From NCBI GenBank assembly GCA_036501625.1, contig DASXZY010000018.1, positions 1 through 64,000 on the forward strand: a DNA stretch of 64,000 nucleotides. Direction: 5' to 3'. The stretch comes from Palsa-1400 sp036501625 (GTDB lineage: Bacteria > Verrucomicrobiota > Verrucomicrobiia > Limisphaerales > Palsa-1400). The first letter of the stretch is position 1; every line of letters starts with the position of its first letter. The notes beneath the pieces are model-generated. The model did not search any database, was not told the origin of the DNA, and saw only the letters and a list, made by a program, of their open reading frames with translations. Of this stretch, positions 36,435 to 45,569 are shown piece after piece. The translations under genes and the position numbers were made by a program.

Positions 36435-37844
36435 TCAATGCGCCGGCTGGAAGAGGCACTCCTGGATTTTTCCGTCTGGCGTGCGGTAGATTAGCGCGGA
36501 GATCGCTCCGTCATGCGTGGCCAGCCGGACGTCCGCCACTTCCATTCCGCCTCGCTCGCTTCGATCCTTGATCTCAGCGCCCCTGGCCGGGCCGAGTGTT
36601 TTGAACCGGGCGGAGGCTTCACGGATTTTATCGGCTGTCAAATATCTGCTGAACTCGTCCCCAAGCTCAGTGCGGTCGATGCTCCCTTTTCGCAGGCTGT
36701 CGTAAAAATTCAAGGCCGCGCGGCCAGCATCCGGCCCGGCGATGACGGGGATCCAAGGCGCGTCCGGCATGATGAGTTTGGCCAGGACCACCTTTAACTC
36801 GTTGACCGCGTCCCATTCCTCGCAATCGGAAAGGATGACCAAAGCCGAGCGCGCCGCCGGCACCGTGACGTTCCATGTTTGGAAGCCGCTCACGGCGCCC
36901 TCGTGATTGAGAACAATGGTGTGCGCAATATTCTGCACACCGATGCCGCAACCGTATTCGCGCTCCCGCCCGTCCGGCAGCCTGCGCGGCTCTGTCATCA
37001 AGGCGTAAGACTCCGCGTTCAGGACGCGGCCTCCGGTCAACGCCATGTCCCACTTGACCAAATCCAGCGCAGTGCAATTAAGCCCGGCCGCGCCATCGAG
37101 CCAGCCTTGGGCTTCGGGCCGGGCGCGTTTCTGGGGGCCGAGCGCGAAACGAGTGCAGCCTTCCGCCATGTCCCTGCCCGCGGGCGGGCCAAAGAAGGAA
37201 TGGCCCATGCCCGCCGGCCGCAGGATGCGCTCCGTCATGAATTCGCCCAGCTTTTTCCCGCTCACCTTTTCCACGATGCGGCCAAGAATGACGAATCCGG
37301 TGTTGCTGTAAGACCATTTTGTCCCCGGCTCGAAATCCAGTTTGCCGCCCGCGTAGCGCTCGATCAAATCATCGGGTGAAATCGGGCTTTCCATTCGGCT
37401 GTCAACGAAATCCAGCGGATAATAATCGGGATAGCCGGAAACGTGATTCATCAAGTCCAGCAATGTGATGTCTTCCGCGCGGGTTAAATTCGGATAATAG
37501 CGGGCGACTTTGTCATGGACCGAAAGCTTGCCATCCTGCGCCAGGAGCAGGATGCAGGCGGCGGTGAATTGCTTCGTTACGGAACCAATGGAGAAAACGG
37601 TGTCGGTGGTGGCCAAGGCCCCGGTTTCCAAGGAACTTTGGCCGAACGCCCCGCTCCACACAACCGAACCGCCGCGCGCGATGGCCACGGACAGCCCGAC
37701 GATTCCCCGCGCCCGCGCGTAATGAGAAATGTAATCCTCAACGGACGCGGGATCCAAAGACGCGGGCGGCGGCGGAACCCGGTTCTCGCAGAAAACCGCT
37801 GTGGCCGCCACGGTCCAACATAATATCGCCAGCGCCCATTTCAT
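36435..37844 (-). CDS. secreted beta-lactamase-family serine hydrolase
   Basis: A 469-aa class C beta-lactamase/D-Ala-D-Ala-carboxypeptidase-like protein. The S-x-x-K nucleophile motif is Ser88-Val-Thr-Lys91 (FSIGSVTKQF) and the Tyr motif is YSNTGF. The third K/H-x-G motif is probably HEGAVSGF. The C-terminal 120 residues form an extra domain. Such proteins are usually esterases or peptidases rather than antibiotic-resistance enzymes. ATG 37844 starts the signal peptide and lies 1 nt after the stop of the upstream gene. Confidence 0.88.
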   Translation of the reverse strand: MKWALAILCWTVAATAVFCENRVPPPPASLDPASVEDYISHYARARGIVGLSVAIARGGSVVWSGAFGQSSLETGALATTDTVFSIGSVTKQFTAACILLLAQDGKLSVHDKVARYYPNLTRAEDITLLDLMNHVSGYPDYYPLDFVDSRMESPISPDDLIERYAGGKLDFEPGTKWSYSNTGFVILGRIVEKVSGKKLGEFMTERILRPAGMGHSFFGPPAGRDMAEGCTRFALGPQKRARPEAQGWLDGAAGLNCTALDLVKWDMALTGGRVLNAESYALMTEPRRLPDGREREYGCGIGVQNIAHTIVLNHEGAVSGFQTWNVTVPAARSALVILSDCEEWDAVNELKVVLAKLIMPDAPWIPVIAGPDAGRAALNFYDSLRKGSIDRTELGDEFSRYLTADKIREASARFKTLGPARGAEIKDRSERGGMEVADVRLATHDGAISALIYRTPDGKIQECLFQPAH

Positions 37845-37845
37845 A

Positions 37846-39117
37846 TTACTTTTGCCGGGCCGCGAGGCCGGCGCGCTGCTCATTCAGCGCGTCCACCGCT
37901 GCGCCATCGGTGGGCGGGACGTTTTGCAAAAGCTGGTCAATAATGGAAATGCGCTGCGTGATTTGCTGCGGCGTCAATGTGCTGCCGCCATCGAATGCCG
38001 AGAAATCCTGGTTGCCATTGGCCATGTGAAACGTCAAATAGCCGCCGGCGGCCGCGTTTTGCGGCGGACCGAGTTCCAGTTCCCGGCCACCCAGATAAGG
38101 CGCCATTTGGGAGAGAATGGAATCGGACAATTGCCCGCCTTTGGCCATATCCATCAGCGTGCTCAGCGCCTGCGGGTTCTGCGGCGCCAGTTCCGCCAGC
38201 GCCTGCGCGGCGGCGGCCGGGCTGCCAGGGATGGCTCCTTGCGTGATTTGGATCAGAGTGGGCACGCCCGCGCCATCGGGCATCGCAGCCAGCGCGATGG
38301 AGGAATAATAAGGCCACTTCTCGGCGTATTGGGCGAGGTCAGCGGAGACGCTGGCGCCGTTGGCGGCTTGGCTGGCCAGCGCCTGAAACAACGGCAGGAC
38401 ATTCGCGCCGCCCAATTGGTCCATCGCGCCCAAATTCAACTGCTGCCGCACTGCGTCAAGAATAGCCTGTGAATACTGCCCCGGCGATTGCCCATCCAGC
38501 GCCTTGGCCAGCGCGGGAACGTCTGTGGGATAAATCGAGCTTTGCAAAACTTGCAGCATGGCCTGGGTGGACTCCGGCCCGCCGATTTGCGCGAGGGCAT
38601 CCAGCATGGCGGACCGAATGGAATTGTAGCCCAAGGCATTCGCGCCGCTGACTCCGGCATAGCTGGCGTCGAGATTCTGCGCCAGGAATTGCTGGATGGC
38701 CGGGACGGAGGAGGGGCCTTGGCTGACCAATTGCTGGAGGGCGGCTTTCCATTGTTCCGCTTGGCCGGGAGTGATCGGTCCGGCGCCCGCAAGGTTGGTT
38801 AAGGTGGACATCAACTGGATGGCATCCACCCGCGCGATCTGCGGCGCAGGGGCCACTGGGGGAACATACCGCCTCGGAGGCGGCGCGGCCGCGGCTTCGG
38901 GCCGGACGCTGGCCGCTTCCGAGGCGGCCGCGGCCGGGCGAGTTTGGGCAGGCGGGTGTTCCACTTCAGCGGCTGGCGCGGGCGCCGGTGGCGGCGTCGC
39001 GGGACTGGAATGAAAGGCCTTGAACGCGACGGCGCCCGCGATGATCAATACGGCCAGGATCAACACGGGCACAACGGGCGATTTTCTTGGAGGCGGCGGC
39101 TTGGGGGCCTTGTTCAT
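37846..39117 (-). CDS. membrane-anchored HEAT-like repeat protein
   Basis: A 423-aa protein: cytoplasmic Pro/Lys-rich start, one transmembrane helix (about 15-35, PVVPVLILAVLIIAGAVAF), a Pro/Ala-rich linker (40-95), then an alanine- and glutamine-rich helical domain with HEAT-like repeats (for example SVPAIQQFLAQNLDASYAGV and RSAMLDALAQIGGPESTQAM). Function unknown; it looks like a periplasmic interaction scaffold. It is in a minus-strand run with an HtrA-like protease upstream and the serine hydrolase downstream. Confidence 0.75.
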   Translation of the reverse strand: MNKAPKPPPPRKSPVVPVLILAVLIIAGAVAFKAFHSSPATPPPAPAPAAEVEHPPAQTRPAAAASEAASVRPEAAAAPPPRRYVPPVAPAPQIARVDAIQLMSTLTNLAGAGPITPGQAEQWKAALQQLVSQGPSSVPAIQQFLAQNLDASYAGVSGANALGYNSIRSAMLDALAQIGGPESTQAMLQVLQSSIYPTDVPALAKALDGQSPGQYSQAILDAVRQQLNLGAMDQLGGANVLPLFQALASQAANGASVSADLAQYAEKWPYYSSIALAAMPDGAGVPTLIQITQGAIPGSPAAAAQALAELAPQNPQALSTLMDMAKGGQLSDSILSQMAPYLGGRELELGPPQNAAAGGYLTFHMANGNQDFSAFDGGSTLTPQQITQRISIIDQLLQNVPPTDGAAVDALNEQRAGLAARQK

Positions 39118-39172
39118 TGAGGGCAAATGTTAATCGTCATGGGGGATGAAACAAGCCCGCAAATCCAAAGTT

Positions 39173-40483
39173 TCAATAAATCCACAGCATGGCGATGCCG
39201 CTTTCGACTGTTTTGACCGGGTCCCCGGACAGCGGCACCAAGCTTGGCGCGAGCGTGAGGCCCTTGACGCTGTGCAGGAGCTTGGCGGCCAGGCGCGATT
39301 TGACCGCGTAGTTGACATTTTGCGGCACTACGCCCGAAGCCTCCAGCATGGTCATGTCGTTCAACCGCGCCACCACGATGCCAACCACTTCCCCATGCGT
39401 GTCGCACAGCGGGCCGCCGGAATTGCCGGGCTGCACCGGGACGCTGATTTGATACTCCCTGGGGTCGTCCTCCATGCCGGCCAGGCTGCTGATCTTGCCG
39501 TCGGTGTACTTCGGCTCGACGCCTTGCAATTGGATGTTGGGAAAGCCGATGGTGAACACTTCCTGCCCCAGGCTGGCCGTATCTTTCTGGGAAATGGAGA
39601 GCGGCTCGAAATTGCCCCCATCAACTTTCAGCACCGCCAAATCGTTGGTCAAGTCGTCCGCCGCGATTTTGGCGCGAAAGACCTGGCCCTGGTAATGCAC
39701 CTCAATTTTATCCGCGCCATCGACGACGTGATGGTTGGTCACCAGGTAGCCGTCTCTTGTCACAAAAAAGCCCGAACCAATGGCGTGCAGCCGGTGATGA
39801 TTGGGCAGCGAATCAAAGGGATGGCTCCGCGCTTTCGGGGCCTCAGCCGTGGCCGTGAAGGCCAGCCCGTCCTTTAACATGGCCGCCGGAATGTCCTTGC
39901 GCGCGCAAGCGCGTCCCGCATCGTACCCGCGAATCGTCCGCTCGCCGGAGCGGCTGGTCACGCTCATCGGCCCGGTCGCTTTAGCAAAAACGGTAATGGT
40001 GTCGCCATCCGCGTAAACGGGCGGCAGATGGCGGATGGCAATGATCGTGGGATCGCGCTGCCCCGGCGAAAGCTCGGCCAGCGCGCCATCGGGAGTGACC
40101 GCCAAAATTTTCGCGCCAGCCAGCTTGTGCCAATCCGCCTGCGACTTGCGCAAATCATAAACCACGCCCTCGACTTCGCGGAAAAGCCCCGCTTCGACCG
40201 CCTGGTTGAATTCTGATTCCGCGCGTTGTTGCGCCGCGCTCTTGGCGGTGGCGAGTTTTTCGGGCGTGATGCCCCATGAATCCAGAAATGCCTTGGAAAG
40301 TTGTTCCGCCTTCACCGTCCCGCCGCCGTCCGGAAGAATCAGCGCGACTCGTCCGCCCGAGACAATATGCACATCCTGAATGTGGTCATAGAAGACGCCG
40401 TCCACGGTGGCGAAGGTCATTTTCTGCCCCGCCCAGCATGGCCAAGCCAGAGCGGCGGCGAGAAAAACGGCCAGCCATTTCAT
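39173..40483 (-). CDS. secreted trypsin-like (HtrA-type) serine protease with a novel N-terminal region
   Basis: A 436-aa exported protein (signal MKWLAVFLAAALAWPCWA). The chymotrypsin-fold domain occupies about 232-405 with His252 (VTNHHVV), Asp281 (TNDLAVLKV) and Ser355 (PGNSGGPL). No PDZ domain follows. Residues about 20-230 show no recognised family and contain a repeated pattern around VDGVFYDH and VEGVVYDL that may be two copies of a small beta-domain. It probably acts on envelope proteins in the periplasm. Confidence 0.88.
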   Translation of the reverse strand: MKWLAVFLAAALAWPCWAGQKMTFATVDGVFYDHIQDVHIVSGGRVALILPDGGGTVKAEQLSKAFLDSWGITPEKLATAKSAAQQRAESEFNQAVEAGLFREVEGVVYDLRKSQADWHKLAGAKILAVTPDGALAELSPGQRDPTIIAIRHLPPVYADGDTITVFAKATGPMSVTSRSGERTIRGYDAGRACARKDIPAAMLKDGLAFTATAEAPKARSHPFDSLPNHHRLHAIGSGFFVTRDGYLVTNHHVVDGADKIEVHYQGQVFRAKIAADDLTNDLAVLKVDGGNFEPLSISQKDTASLGQEVFTIGFPNIQLQGVEPKYTDGKISSLAGMEDDPREYQISVPVQPGNSGGPLCDTHGEVVGIVVARLNDMTMLEASGVVPQNVNYAVKSRLAAKLLHSVKGLTLAPSLVPLSGDPVKTVESGIAMLWIY

Positions 40484-40513
40484 GCTCCACTATCCCACGA
40501 GACTACCGAGATT

Positions 40514-41716
40514 TCAATGCTTCTGGTTGAGGCAGCCTTGGCGCCACTCGTCCACCCGCCCGGCCAATCCGCGGTCTTTCAGATAAGAGGTATTGATTTG
40601 CGAGGGCATGATGATGGTAAGATCGGGATGCTTCTCATGGTCCAAAATGTTCGCCACATGAACCGCTGTGAGCGGGCTGAATTCACGGCAGCGATCCCGC
40701 CACGGAACGTGATGCAACGCCACCGCTTCCGTGATCGACTTGGGCAATCCCCAGATGCCCAGCACCGTCGCGCCCAACTCAGCATGGCCCACACCCGGCA
40801 AAACTTGCGCCTCGGCTTCCCACAAATTGCACTGCTGTTCGCGCGAAAGCCGCAGCACCTTGCCAAAAAGCCCCGCGTGATTGGCCGCAAAGAGCAGCTT
40901 TCCTATGTCGTGCAATAACCCCGCCACAAACGACTGCTCCGCGACCTCCGGCTCGGCCTTTTCCATTTCGGCGATGTGCCTGGCCATGCGGCCGGCTTCC
41001 ACGGAATGCCGCCAAAGGTCCTCGATTGAAAAACGCACCAATTTCAAATGATCAAACGAGGAAAATGTATGCGCCAGCAGCACGACCGCCTTGGTTGTTT
41101 CCAATCCGATGTAGCTGATCGCTTCCACCGGATGGACGATGTTTAACTCCAATCCAAAAACGGCCGAGTTGGCCAGTTGCAAAACTTTGGCCGTGACGGC
41201 GGGGTCTTGCGCGATCAATTGCCCAATCTTTTCCAGCGAGCAATCCGGCGATTTCATCTCCTCGACGATTTGCGTGTAAGCCTTGAGCGGACTGGGCACC
41301 TGGCGCATTTGCGCGATAAGGCCTTGCACCGGTTCGCTGGGCAGCCACGTTTCCTGGGCGAAAGCCTCTTCCAGCACCTGGAAAAGAGTCTGCGCGCTGC
41401 ACGGCTTCAAAACGTGATGATGCGCGTGCCCGATGCACTTCATGGTGCTTTCGACGTCGGCCAGGTCGGAAATGACGATGCGCAGCGCCTTGGGCTGGCG
41501 GCGCATGAAGGAATCCAGCACCTCGGTTCCGCTTTTGCCCTGGAGGTTCACATCGGCCACGACGGCCGCGATGGATTGCCGTTGGCACAGGGCCAGCGCC
41601 TCCTCCTCGTTGGCGGTATGTTGGACGGACCACGCGCAATCCGGTCCGGGTTCACGTGCTTGGAACTCGCGGCACAGCGCCTGGTCCTCACCCACAAATA
41701 AAATTCGCTTTTTCAT
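40514..41716 (-). CDS. response regulator with HDOD output domain
   Basis: A 400-aa protein. Residues 1-125 form a receiver domain (ILFVGEDQ, phospho-Asp in VVADVNLQGKSG, Lys in HHHVLKP). Residues about 130-345 form an HDOD domain (PSPLKAYTQIVEEM, VLQLANSAVFGL, AGLLHDIGKLLF, ALHHVPW). Receiver-HDOD proteins regulate behaviour or cyclic-dinucleotide-linked responses without known enzyme activity. It is divergent from aroG across about 150 nt. Confidence 0.92.
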   Translation of the reverse strand: MKKRILFVGEDQALCREFQAREPGPDCAWSVQHTANEEEALALCQRQSIAAVVADVNLQGKSGTEVLDSFMRRQPKALRIVISDLADVESTMKCIGHAHHHVLKPCSAQTLFQVLEEAFAQETWLPSEPVQGLIAQMRQVPSPLKAYTQIVEEMKSPDCSLEKIGQLIAQDPAVTAKVLQLANSAVFGLELNIVHPVEAISYIGLETTKAVVLLAHTFSSFDHLKLVRFSIEDLWRHSVEAGRMARHIAEMEKAEPEVAEQSFVAGLLHDIGKLLFAANHAGLFGKVLRLSREQQCNLWEAEAQVLPGVGHAELGATVLGIWGLPKSITEAVALHHVPWRDRCREFSPLTAVHVANILDHEKHPDLTIIMPSQINTSYLKDRGLAGRVDEWRQGCLNQKH

Positions 41717-41829
41717 GCCGTCAGTGCGGGTGAATTTTCGCTCTTTTTCGTGTCTATCCCCTAATCTTCATCGTCATCCCGGCGCAGTCCTTTAATCAAG
41801 GCGCGGCGGCTTGTTGCTCCCGCCCCGCC

Positions 41830-41859
41830 TTGCGCTTGGGCGCCCGTGCTGCCTATACT
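41830..41859 (+). promoter_or_regulatory. aroG promoter candidate, leaderless
   Basis: TTGCGC (41830-41835) and TATACT (41854-41859) are spaced 18 nt; the GTG start codon lies 6 nt beyond the -10 box, so transcription should start at or within a base of the start codon. Confidence 0.55.
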
Positions 41860-41865
41860 GCTTGC

Positions 41866-42918
41866 GTGAGTTTGCCGACGCAGGATTTAAACGTAAAACA
41901 GATCGTCCGCCTCTCGACGCCGCGCGCGTTGAAGGAGGCGATGCCTGTGCCGCGAGAGGCCGATGAAACGGTCATCCGCGGCCGCCAGGCGATCCGCGAC
42001 ATCCTCGCGCAAAAAGACCCGCGCCTTCTGGCCGTCGTGGGACCGTGCTCGATTCACGATGTCCAAGGCGCCCTCGACTATGCGACCCGCTTGTCGCGCC
42101 TGCGCCAGGAATTGGGCAGCCGCATGGAAATCGTCATGCGCGTTTATTTTGAAAAGCCTCGCACCACCATCGGCTGGAAGGGCCTCATTAACGATCCGCG
42201 CCTGGATAATTCGCATGACATCGAAGCCGGGCTGAAAACCGCCCGCCGCCTGTTGCTGGACATCGCCGCCATGGGAATGCCTGCCGCCACAGAGTTTTTG
42301 GACCCGGTCATTCCGCAATACATCGCGGAATTGGTCAGTTGGGCGGCCATTGGAGCGCGCACGACGGAGTCCCAGACTCATCGCGAAATGGCCAGCGGCT
42401 TGAGCATGCCGGTCGGTTTCAAGAATGCCACCGATGGCAGCTTGCAAATCGCCATCGACGCGATGGGCGCGGCCAAACATCCCCACAGCTTTATCGGCAT
42501 CGACCAGGATGGTGTCACCAGCATCGTTCGGACGACCGGCAATTCAGCCGGGCACGTTGTTTTGCGCGGCGGGCGCTCGCGCGCCAATTACGACGCTGCC
42601 AGCATCGGCGAGGCCGAAGCGCAGTTGGCCCGGCACCAATTGCCGCGCGTTTTGATGGTCGATTGCAGCCATGCCAATTCCGGCAAACAGCCCGCGCGCC
42701 AGGATGACGTGTGGCGCAACGTGATCGAGCAGCGCGCCCAAGGGACGCGGTCGCTGATCGGGATGATGGTGGAAAGTTATTTGGAAGAGGGCGCGCAGCC
42801 GTTTCCCAAAAAACCTTCGGAACTCCGCTACGGGCTTTCCATCACCGACGGCTGCGCCGGCTGGGAAACGACCGAGCGCATGTTGCGGTGGGGATGCGAG
42901 AAGCTGGGCGCCTTATGA
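41866..42918 (+). CDS. aroG: 3-deoxy-7-phosphoheptulonate (DAHP) synthase, type I
   Basis: A 350-aa enzyme catalysing the first step of aromatic amino-acid synthesis (PEP plus erythrose-4-phosphate). The GTG start at 41866 gives exactly the length expected for AroG/AroF/AroH. Visible: LLAVVGPCSIHD, YFEKPRTTIGWKGLINDP, ATEFLDP, WAAIGARTTESQTHREMASG, GFKNATDG and the metal-site DCSHANSGK. Feedback specificity cannot be read reliably. It overlaps pilT by four bases (ATGA). Confidence 0.96.
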   Translation: MSLPTQDLNVKQIVRLSTPRALKEAMPVPREADETVIRGRQAIRDILAQKDPRLLAVVGPCSIHDVQGALDYATRLSRLRQELGSRMEIVMRVYFEKPRTTIGWKGLINDPRLDNSHDIEAGLKTARRLLLDIAAMGMPAATEFLDPVIPQYIAELVSWAAIGARTTESQTHREMASGLSMPVGFKNATDGSLQIAIDAMGAAKHPHSFIGIDQDGVTSIVRTTGNSAGHVVLRGGRSRANYDAASIGEAEAQLARHQLPRVLMVDCSHANSGKQPARQDDVWRNVIEQRAQGTRSLIGMMVESYLEEGAQPFPKKPSELRYGLSITDGCAGWETTERMLRWGCEKLGAL

Positions 42919-44105
42919 CGCTGCGCTCCCTGGTGGCCCTGGCCAAGACTGAGAACGCCAGCGATCTGCACATCGAACCAGGGCTGGCGCCCGTCTTGCG
43001 CGTGCGCAGCCAGTTGCGCCCCATCGGCGAACCGGTCGCGCCGGCATTGTGCGTGGAATGGGCGCGCGAGATTATCGGCTCCGATGACTGGGCTTTTTTC
43101 CAAGAGCGGCGTTCTTTCGACCTTTCCAAAGTGATTGAGGGGCTTCGCTGCCGGCTCAACGTTTTTTACACATCGCGCGGTATTGGGATGGCCATTCGCC
43201 TGCTGCCAGCCTTTCAGCCGACGGTGGAAGCCTTGAATCTGCATCCCGACCTCAAGAAACTGGCCCAATTCCCGCACGGGCTGGTCCTCATCAGCGGGCC
43301 GACGGGTTGCGGAAAATCAACGACGCTGGCCGCGCTCATTCAGACGATTAATTTGAGCGAGGCGCGGCATATCGTGACCATCGAGAACCCGATCGAATTT
43401 ACGTTCCGGCCCAATCGCTCCTTCATTCGGCAGCGCGAAGTCGGGCGGGACACGCCGAGTTTCGAGCAGGCATTGCTGGACAGCCTGCGCGAAGACCCAG
43501 ACGTGTTAATGGTCGGGGAAATGCGGGAGCCGGATACAATGCGCCTGACGCTCAGCGCGGCCGAGACGGGGCACCTGGTGCTGGCCACCGTGCATTCCTC
43601 CAATTGCGCGGAAGCCCTGCAACGGGTCGTGGGCGCATTCCCGGCGGAGATTCAGAACAACGTCGCGGCGCAATTGGCCGATTGCCTCATTGGCGTGGTT
43701 TCACAAAGGCTGCAATTCCGCCCCGGCCTGAATATTTGCGTGCCCGAATGCGAAGTGCTCATATCCACCTTGCCCATCAAGAATTTCATTCGCAACCGCG
43801 ACTTCTTCAAAATCGTCAACTCCATGGAGACCGGCGCGGAGTACGGCATGTGGACTTTCTCGCGCTACCGTTCCTGGCTTGAGAAACGAACCGCCTTCAA
43901 TCTGGCCGCCCATGATGCCGAACCAGACGAAGCGCAGCCTGACATCCCTCCCCCCGCGACGCCCCGGCTGCCAGTTGCGCCGCCAGCGCAAGTGCCCGGC
44001 CGGCCTGCCGCCGCGCCAACCGCGAAGGCTGATCTTCCAAAGGCCAGCCGCATCGAAATCGAGCCGACCGAGTCCTTTGAGAAAATCCTCAAAAAGCAGC
44101 TTTGA
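42915..44105 (+). CDS. pilT: PilT-type retraction ATPase with proline-rich C-terminal tail
   Basis: A 396-aa secretion ATPase of the PilT/PilU class. Residues 1-100 form the N-terminal PAS-like domain (NASDLHIEPGLAPVLRV). Walker A is GPTGCGKST (128-136), the Asp box IENPIEF, Walker B LREDPDVLMVGEMRE and the His box AETGHLVLATVHSSN. The C-terminal domain contains FFKIVNSMETGAEYGMWTF. Residues about 332-380 are a Pro/Ala-rich tail not usual for PilT. It should power pilus retraction or act with the secretion machine at 54659-63982, although it lies 10 kb away. Confidence 0.9.
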   Translation: MTLRSLVALAKTENASDLHIEPGLAPVLRVRSQLRPIGEPVAPALCVEWAREIIGSDDWAFFQERRSFDLSKVIEGLRCRLNVFYTSRGIGMAIRLLPAFQPTVEALNLHPDLKKLAQFPHGLVLISGPTGCGKSTTLAALIQTINLSEARHIVTIENPIEFTFRPNRSFIRQREVGRDTPSFEQALLDSLREDPDVLMVGEMREPDTMRLTLSAAETGHLVLATVHSSNCAEALQRVVGAFPAEIQNNVAAQLADCLIGVVSQRLQFRPGLNICVPECEVLISTLPIKNFIRNRDFFKIVNSMETGAEYGMWTFSRYRSWLEKRTAFNLAAHDAEPDEAQPDIPPPATPRLPVAPPAQVPGRPAAAPTAKADLPKASRIEIEPTESFEKILKKQL

Positions 44106-44163
44106 AAAAAATCACTGGACAACCACCTGCCTGAAGCGTTACTTTTTTGGAAAAGAGCGTAAT

Positions 44164-44610
44164 ATGTTTAAGAAGATTTCTGTTTTGCTGCCCGTTGCAG
44201 TCGTGTCGTGCCTTGTTGCCGGTTGCGCGGGGCCGGAAGAAAAACTCGGTCGCGGAATGAACAACACGGTCGAATTTGCCCGCCTTGGCGAACTGCGCCG
44301 CTCCTTCGAGCAAGCCTCCATTTTCGGCGCCCCCGATAATGCCTATACCACCGGCATATTCCACGGCATTGGCCGAAGCTTGGAGCGGACTGGCGTGGGC
44401 CTCTACGAAGTCGTTACCTTTCCCATCCCCAACCATAAGCCCGGCGATTACGGCGCCGTTTTCCATCCAGCGGATCCGCTCTATCCGGACAGTTACAAGC
44501 CCAATTGGCTCTCCGACGCCATTACCAGTCCTGACACGAGCCTCGGTTTTGCTGGCGGAGACATCGCACCCATTATTCCTGGGAGCCGGTTCCACGTCTT
44601 CGACAACTAA
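44164..44610 (+). CDS. exosortase system-associated lipoprotein, TIGR04073 family
   Basis: A 148-aa protein with a lipoprotein signal (VAVVSCLVAGCAG, lipobox Cys near 21). The body (KLGRGMNNTVEFARLGELRR, AYTTGIFHGIGRSLERT, YPDSYKPNW, GFAGGDIAPIIPGSRF) matches the pattern I know for the TIGR04073 family, found in genomes that carry exosortase/VPDSG or PEP-CTERM systems. Its role is unknown. Together with the two sorting-tail proteins it implies an exosortase in this genome. It lies between pilT and ispE. Confidence 0.85.
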   Translation: MFKKISVLLPVAVVSCLVAGCAGPEEKLGRGMNNTVEFARLGELRRSFEQASIFGAPDNAYTTGIFHGIGRSLERTGVGLYEVVTFPIPNHKPGDYGAVFHPADPLYPDSYKPNWLSDAITSPDTSLGFAGGDIAPIIPGSRFHVFDN

Positions 44611-44655
44611 ACCGGAGCGGGCGAGCCTTGGCGGTCGTGGCGGAAACTCTGTTTC

Positions 44656-45531
44656 ATGCTGGAGAAAGCGTCATGCTGCAAGGTCAATCTTCTGCTCAAT
44701 ATCCTCGGAAAGCGGGCGGACGGTTTCCACGAACTGGAAACGGTCATGCACCCGGTGCCGTTCCACGACCGGCTCGACTTTGAGCGAGCGGGCGCGGGCG
44801 TCCAGTTAAGCTGCAATGATCCCCGGCTTCCTGTCGGGCCGAAAAATCTCGTCGCGCAAGCCGCGCGCCTCTTTGCCCAAGCGGCCGGATTGGGAGCGAA
44901 TGACGGCGTTCGCATCCACCTGCAAAAGAACATCCCCATTGCGGCTGGCTTGGGCGGGGGGAGTGGCAACGCGGCCGTCACACTGCTGGCGATGAATGAG
45001 CTTTTCGGCCAGCCTTTGCCTCAGGCCAAACTTCAGGAACTGGCGGCGTCTCTCGGATCGGACATCCCATTTTTCTTGCAAAACGGCCCAGCCTTGGCGA
45101 CGGGCCGTGGAGAAATCATCGAGCCTTTGGCCGTCTTCCCAGCCATGCGCGGCATTTACTTTGTGCTGGTTCATCCCGGCTTTGGCATTTCTACCCCGTG
45201 GGCTTACCAGCAATTGGCCAAGTTTCCCGCCGCCATCAACGGCACGCCCGGGCGCGCCCGGCGGCTCATCGGCAGCCTGCAAGCCAGCGTGAAGGAGGCG
45301 GCGGGTGAATTCTATAATTCACTCGAAGCTCCCGCGTTGCGCAAGCATCCATTATTGGAGTTGTTCCAGGAGTTTTTCCGGGACAACGGCGCGCTTGCGT
45401 CGCTCATGTCTGGCAGCGGCTCGGCCACCTTCGCGCTCGCGCCATCGCGCCCGTCAGCGGAAACGATGCTGGAAAAGTTCAACGTCAAATTTGGCTCCGC
45501 CTGTTGGACAGCCATCGTCCCCGCTGCCTAA
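44656..45531 (+). CDS. ispE: 4-diphosphocytidyl-2-C-methyl-D-erythritol kinase
   Basis: A 291-aa GHMP kinase of the non-mevalonate isoprenoid pathway. Visible: the N-terminal KVNLLLNILGKRADGFHEL, the ATP loop IPIAAGLGGGSGNAAV, LGSDIPFFL and the C-terminal SLMSGSGSATFAL. Length is typical. It is cytoplasmic and usually essential. Neighbours are unrelated. Confidence 0.95.
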   Translation: MLEKASCCKVNLLLNILGKRADGFHELETVMHPVPFHDRLDFERAGAGVQLSCNDPRLPVGPKNLVAQAARLFAQAAGLGANDGVRIHLQKNIPIAAGLGGGSGNAAVTLLAMNELFGQPLPQAKLQELAASLGSDIPFFLQNGPALATGRGEIIEPLAVFPAMRGIYFVLVHPGFGISTPWAYQQLAKFPAAINGTPGRARRLIGSLQASVKEAAGEFYNSLEAPALRKHPLLELFQEFFRDNGALASLMSGSGSATFALAPSRPSAETMLEKFNVKFGSACWTAIVPAA

Positions 45532-45569
45532 AATTGAAAACGGCATGGAACGTGCTATGTTATCCTTGC

